From assembly GCA_030039895.1 (NCBI GenBank), contig JASHUR010000272.1:1-25701 (forward strand): a stretch of 25,701 nucleotides of DNA, written 5' to 3'. The notes under the pieces are model-generated. The model was not told where the DNA came from. It made no database searches and saw only the letters and a list, made by a program, of their open reading frames with translations. Origin of the DNA: Acidobacteriaceae bacterium. GTDB taxonomy: Bacteria > Acidobacteriota > Terriglobia > Terriglobales > Acidobacteriaceae. The translations under genes were made by a program, and so were the position numbers. Positions 24,005 through 25,701 of this stretch are shown here, piece after piece (within the stretch, counting starts at the first letter, position 1; the number at the start of each line of letters is the position of its first letter).

Positions 24005-25051
24005 CTATTTCAGTGTTTCGAGGTATGCGGTTACCTCATCCAGTTGCTGATTGGTCAACTGCATTGCTGGCATCAGACAGCCCGGTTTAAAGCTGTCGGG
24101 GTCCTTGATCCATTGGCGAAGGTTCGCCTCAGAATTTGGCACCGCGCCGGAAGCAATTGTGCTGCGGCTCATTAAGTGGGTTAAGTCTGGTCCGAACCGC
24201 CCCGTCGCTGCTGTCCCCCTGATCGTGTGGCAATTCATGCAGGATTCGGTCTCAAACACCTGCCGGCCCGCGGCTACTTGCGGATCCTCCACAGCGGGCT
24301 GCTGCTGGTTTTTGACCCAGGCGGCAAACTGCTCTGGAGTATCCACATACACTCGCAGTAGCATCTCCGCGTGCTCTACTCCACAGAACTGCGCACACTG
24401 GCCCAGATAAAGTCCGGTGCTTTTCGGTTCGATCCAGGTGATGTTCGGATGATTCGGAATCAAGTCGGTCTTCCCGGCCAGCTGCGGTACCCAGAAACTA
24501 TGGTCCACATCAGCGGAATAGAGCTTCAGATACGTCGGCAGGGGATCTTTGTTCGTGCTCAGCGGCACATGAAGCTCATTCGCGGTTACTATGCCCAGCT
24601 TGGGATAACGGAATTCCCACCAGAACTGGTGCCCAACCACAGTTACATCCAGCGCATCGGGGGGTTTGGGCGCGTCCTGAATGGCAAAAATCATACGGGC
24701 AGTCGTCAGGAACAGCACCACGACGATCAGGATTGGAATTACTGTCCATGCCAGCTCAATCTGGGTGCTTCCATAGATCTGAGCCGGCTCACGCTTATCG
24801 CTGTCATCGCCCTTGTCGCGATACCGAACGATCACATAGGCAAGAAGCCCTCCCACCACGACGAATATGCCGCCGGTAATTGCAAGAACAAACAGCGATA
24901 GGCTGTAAATGTCGGAGGCCGGCGTTGACGCAGGCGCAAAAATGCTCGGCACAGGCTGAGGGCCATCAGCAAATGCAAAGGCGGGGAGGAGCAGAAAGAA
25001 TAGAATTGCGGTTCCCGTTCTCAGTATTGTCCGCAACCATTCCCGATCCAT
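24005..25051 (-). CDS. coxB: Cytochrome c oxidase subunit II fused to cytochrome c (caa3 type)
   Basis: The 348-residue product has a signal peptide (residues 1-29), two helices at about 48-76 and 98-122, and a cupredoxin domain. The CuA ligands are H184 (DVDHSFWVP), C219, C223, H227 and M230 in the block GQCAQFCGVEHAEM; the usual Glu in this loop is Gln221. A fused cytochrome c follows with C271-x-x-C274-H275 and likely distal M327 or M330. The fusion marks a caa3 oxidase that takes electrons through its own heme. ATG at 25051 is preferred because AAGGA lies 6 nt upstream; ATG at 25057 abuts that site. First gene of the operon that also encodes the bc complex. Confidence 0.97.
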   Translation of the reverse strand: MDREWLRTILRTGTAILFFLLLPAFAFADGPQPVPSIFAPASTPASDIYSLSLFVLAITGGIFVVVGGLLAYVIVRYRDKGDDSDKREPAQIYGSTQIELAWTVIPILIVVVLFLTTARMIFAIQDAPKPPDALDVTVVGHQFWWEFRYPKLGIVTANELHVPLSTNKDPLPTYLKLYSADVDHSFWVPQLAGKTDLIPNHPNITWIEPKSTGLYLGQCAQFCGVEHAEMLLRVYVDTPEQFAAWVKNQQQPAVEDPQVAAGRQVFETESCMNCHTIRGTAATGRFGPDLTHLMSRSTIASGAVPNSEANLRQWIKDPDSFKPGCLMPAMQLTNQQLDEVTAYLETLK

Positions 25052-25129
25052 TGTCATTCCTTTCCCGGGAACAGCGTTCCAGCGTTTTTGGGGGGTGGCC
25101 AATTCAGATAAGGGTTGACGCGAAGCCCC

Positions 25130-25162
25130 AGTTTAGCAGGGATTGCGATTGTTTTGTGTCAA
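25130..25162 (-). promoter_or_regulatory. Candidate promoter of the respiratory operon
   Basis: On the minus strand a perfect TTGACA (25157-25162) is followed after 21 nt by TAAACT (25130-25135), which is preceded by TGC, like an extended -10. The spacer is longer than the usual 17, so the two boxes may not belong together. It would give a leader of about 70 bases before coxB. Confidence 0.3.
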
Positions 25163-25291
25163 TGCAAACGCAAAGGTGCAATCTCACGTTCGATTTCTTG
25201 CCCTGTTTCCTTTCGAGCTAAGGTAGAACACAAACGCAGCCGCGGCTCTGCACCTGCTTAGAGTACGCACCGTGACGTTTGGGAGCAAAAA

Positions 25292-25701
25292 TTATCGGAT
25301 GGGGGTCATGGGCACCCGAATGAAGGCGCGGTAACGGTCCCCGCGATACCGTGAGCAGGCTGCTTCAATCGGCGTTTCTTGCGTAGTAAGAATGATGCGG
25401 CTGATCGAAAGTATGCCCGCCTTGCCGGGAGTTGTCAGCAACTCAGTGTCCTCGCGCGTTGCCAAAACCGCCTCGATAATCTCGTCGGCATATCCTACTC
25501 GAACTCCGTACCGCTCGCGCAGTGTTGCATAGAGTGAGTGGGTCTCAAAGTCGACACGTTCAAGTCCGGGAAACAGGCCCAGAGGTATGTGCGATTCTTC
25601 GATCGCCATTGGGGTCCCGTCGGCAAGGCGCAAGCGGCACAATCGCAAAACCGAATCGCCGGAATTTAACTTCAGCTTCTCCTGCAAATCATCGTTCGCG
25701 T
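25292..25701 (-). CDS. GntR-family regulator, UTRA ligand-binding domain (5'-truncated by window edge)
   Basis: The minus-strand frame is open to the right edge, so the N-terminal winged-helix DNA-binding domain lies outside the window. The visible ~135 residues fit the UTRA domain of HutC-type GntR regulators. They include SVLRLCRLRLADGTPMAIEE, SHIPLGLFPGLE, the SLYATLRERYGVRVGYADE block, and IILTTQETPIEAACSRYRGDRYRAFIRV at the end. UTRA domains bind small ligands such as sugars, amino sugars or histidine intermediates. It lies 240 nt upstream of coxB in the same direction; whether it controls the respiratory genes or others to the right cannot be seen here. Confidence 0.88.
   Translation of the reverse strand, partial: ANDDLQEKLKLNSGDSVLRLCRLRLADGTPMAIEESHIPLGLFPGLERVDFETHSLYATLRERYGVRVGYADEIIEAVLATREDTELLTTPGKAGILSISRIILTTQETPIEAACSRYRGDRYRAFIRVPMTPIR

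Noticed and set aside
1..25701. Mobile elements, CRISPR arrays or phage genes
   Set aside because: No transposase, integrase, direct-repeat array or phage structural motif was seen on either strand.

Overview
The window looks like a chromosomal segment of an acidobacterium of the Acidobacteriaceae/Terriglobia type. The main evidence is a pair of von Willebrand factor A proteins of the 'VWFA-related Acidobacterial' type, a DUF2911 lipoprotein-like protein, and a GH79-like glycosidase resembling the Acidobacterium capsulatum enzyme. A split GcvPA/GcvPB glycine dehydrogenase and a menaquinol-type bc complex joined to a caa3 oxidase fit the same picture. I see no insertion sequence, phage gene, CRISPR array, tRNA or rRNA. 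All placements rest on motifs and memory of families; no search was run.

Left part (1-7184): the end of an MscS-type channel and a DUF2911 protein run rightward. They converge on a leftward glycine cleavage operon in the order gcvT-gcvH-gcvPA-gcvPB, followed by a small unknown gene coupled to gcvPB by a TAATG overlap. A strong hairpin covers both stop codons at the convergent junction. The gcv leader has a long inverted repeat but no recognisable glycine riboswitch.

Middle part (7185-16956): an outer-membrane beta-barrel gene and a tatA gene are divergent. Next come two divergent VWFA paralogues, one with a degraded metal site. A Tat-exported Gfo/Idh/MocA oxidoreductase is divergent from a Tat-exported GH79-like glycosidase. 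The glycosidase converges, through one shared CTAG, on a purple-acid-phosphatase-like protein. A winged-helix/AAA regulator that ends early follows.

Right part (17158-25051): a leftward respiratory operon runs coxB(CuA + cyt c)-coxA-coxC-subunit-IV-like fusion-diheme lipoprotein cytochrome-Rieske-cytochrome b6/subunit IV/cyt c triple fusion-ctaG. Junctions are tight or overlapping almost throughout. It encodes a quinol:cytochrome c reductase and a caa3 oxidase from one transcript, with all c-type hemes tethered to the membrane, which suggests a physical III-IV supercomplex. This is the most interesting system in the window. A GntR-type regulator (UTRA domain only) runs off the right edge upstream of it.

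Themes that link the regions: TatA is present, and three products (Rieske, oxidoreductase, glycosidase) carry twin-arginine N-termini. Several genes encode exported or envelope proteins.
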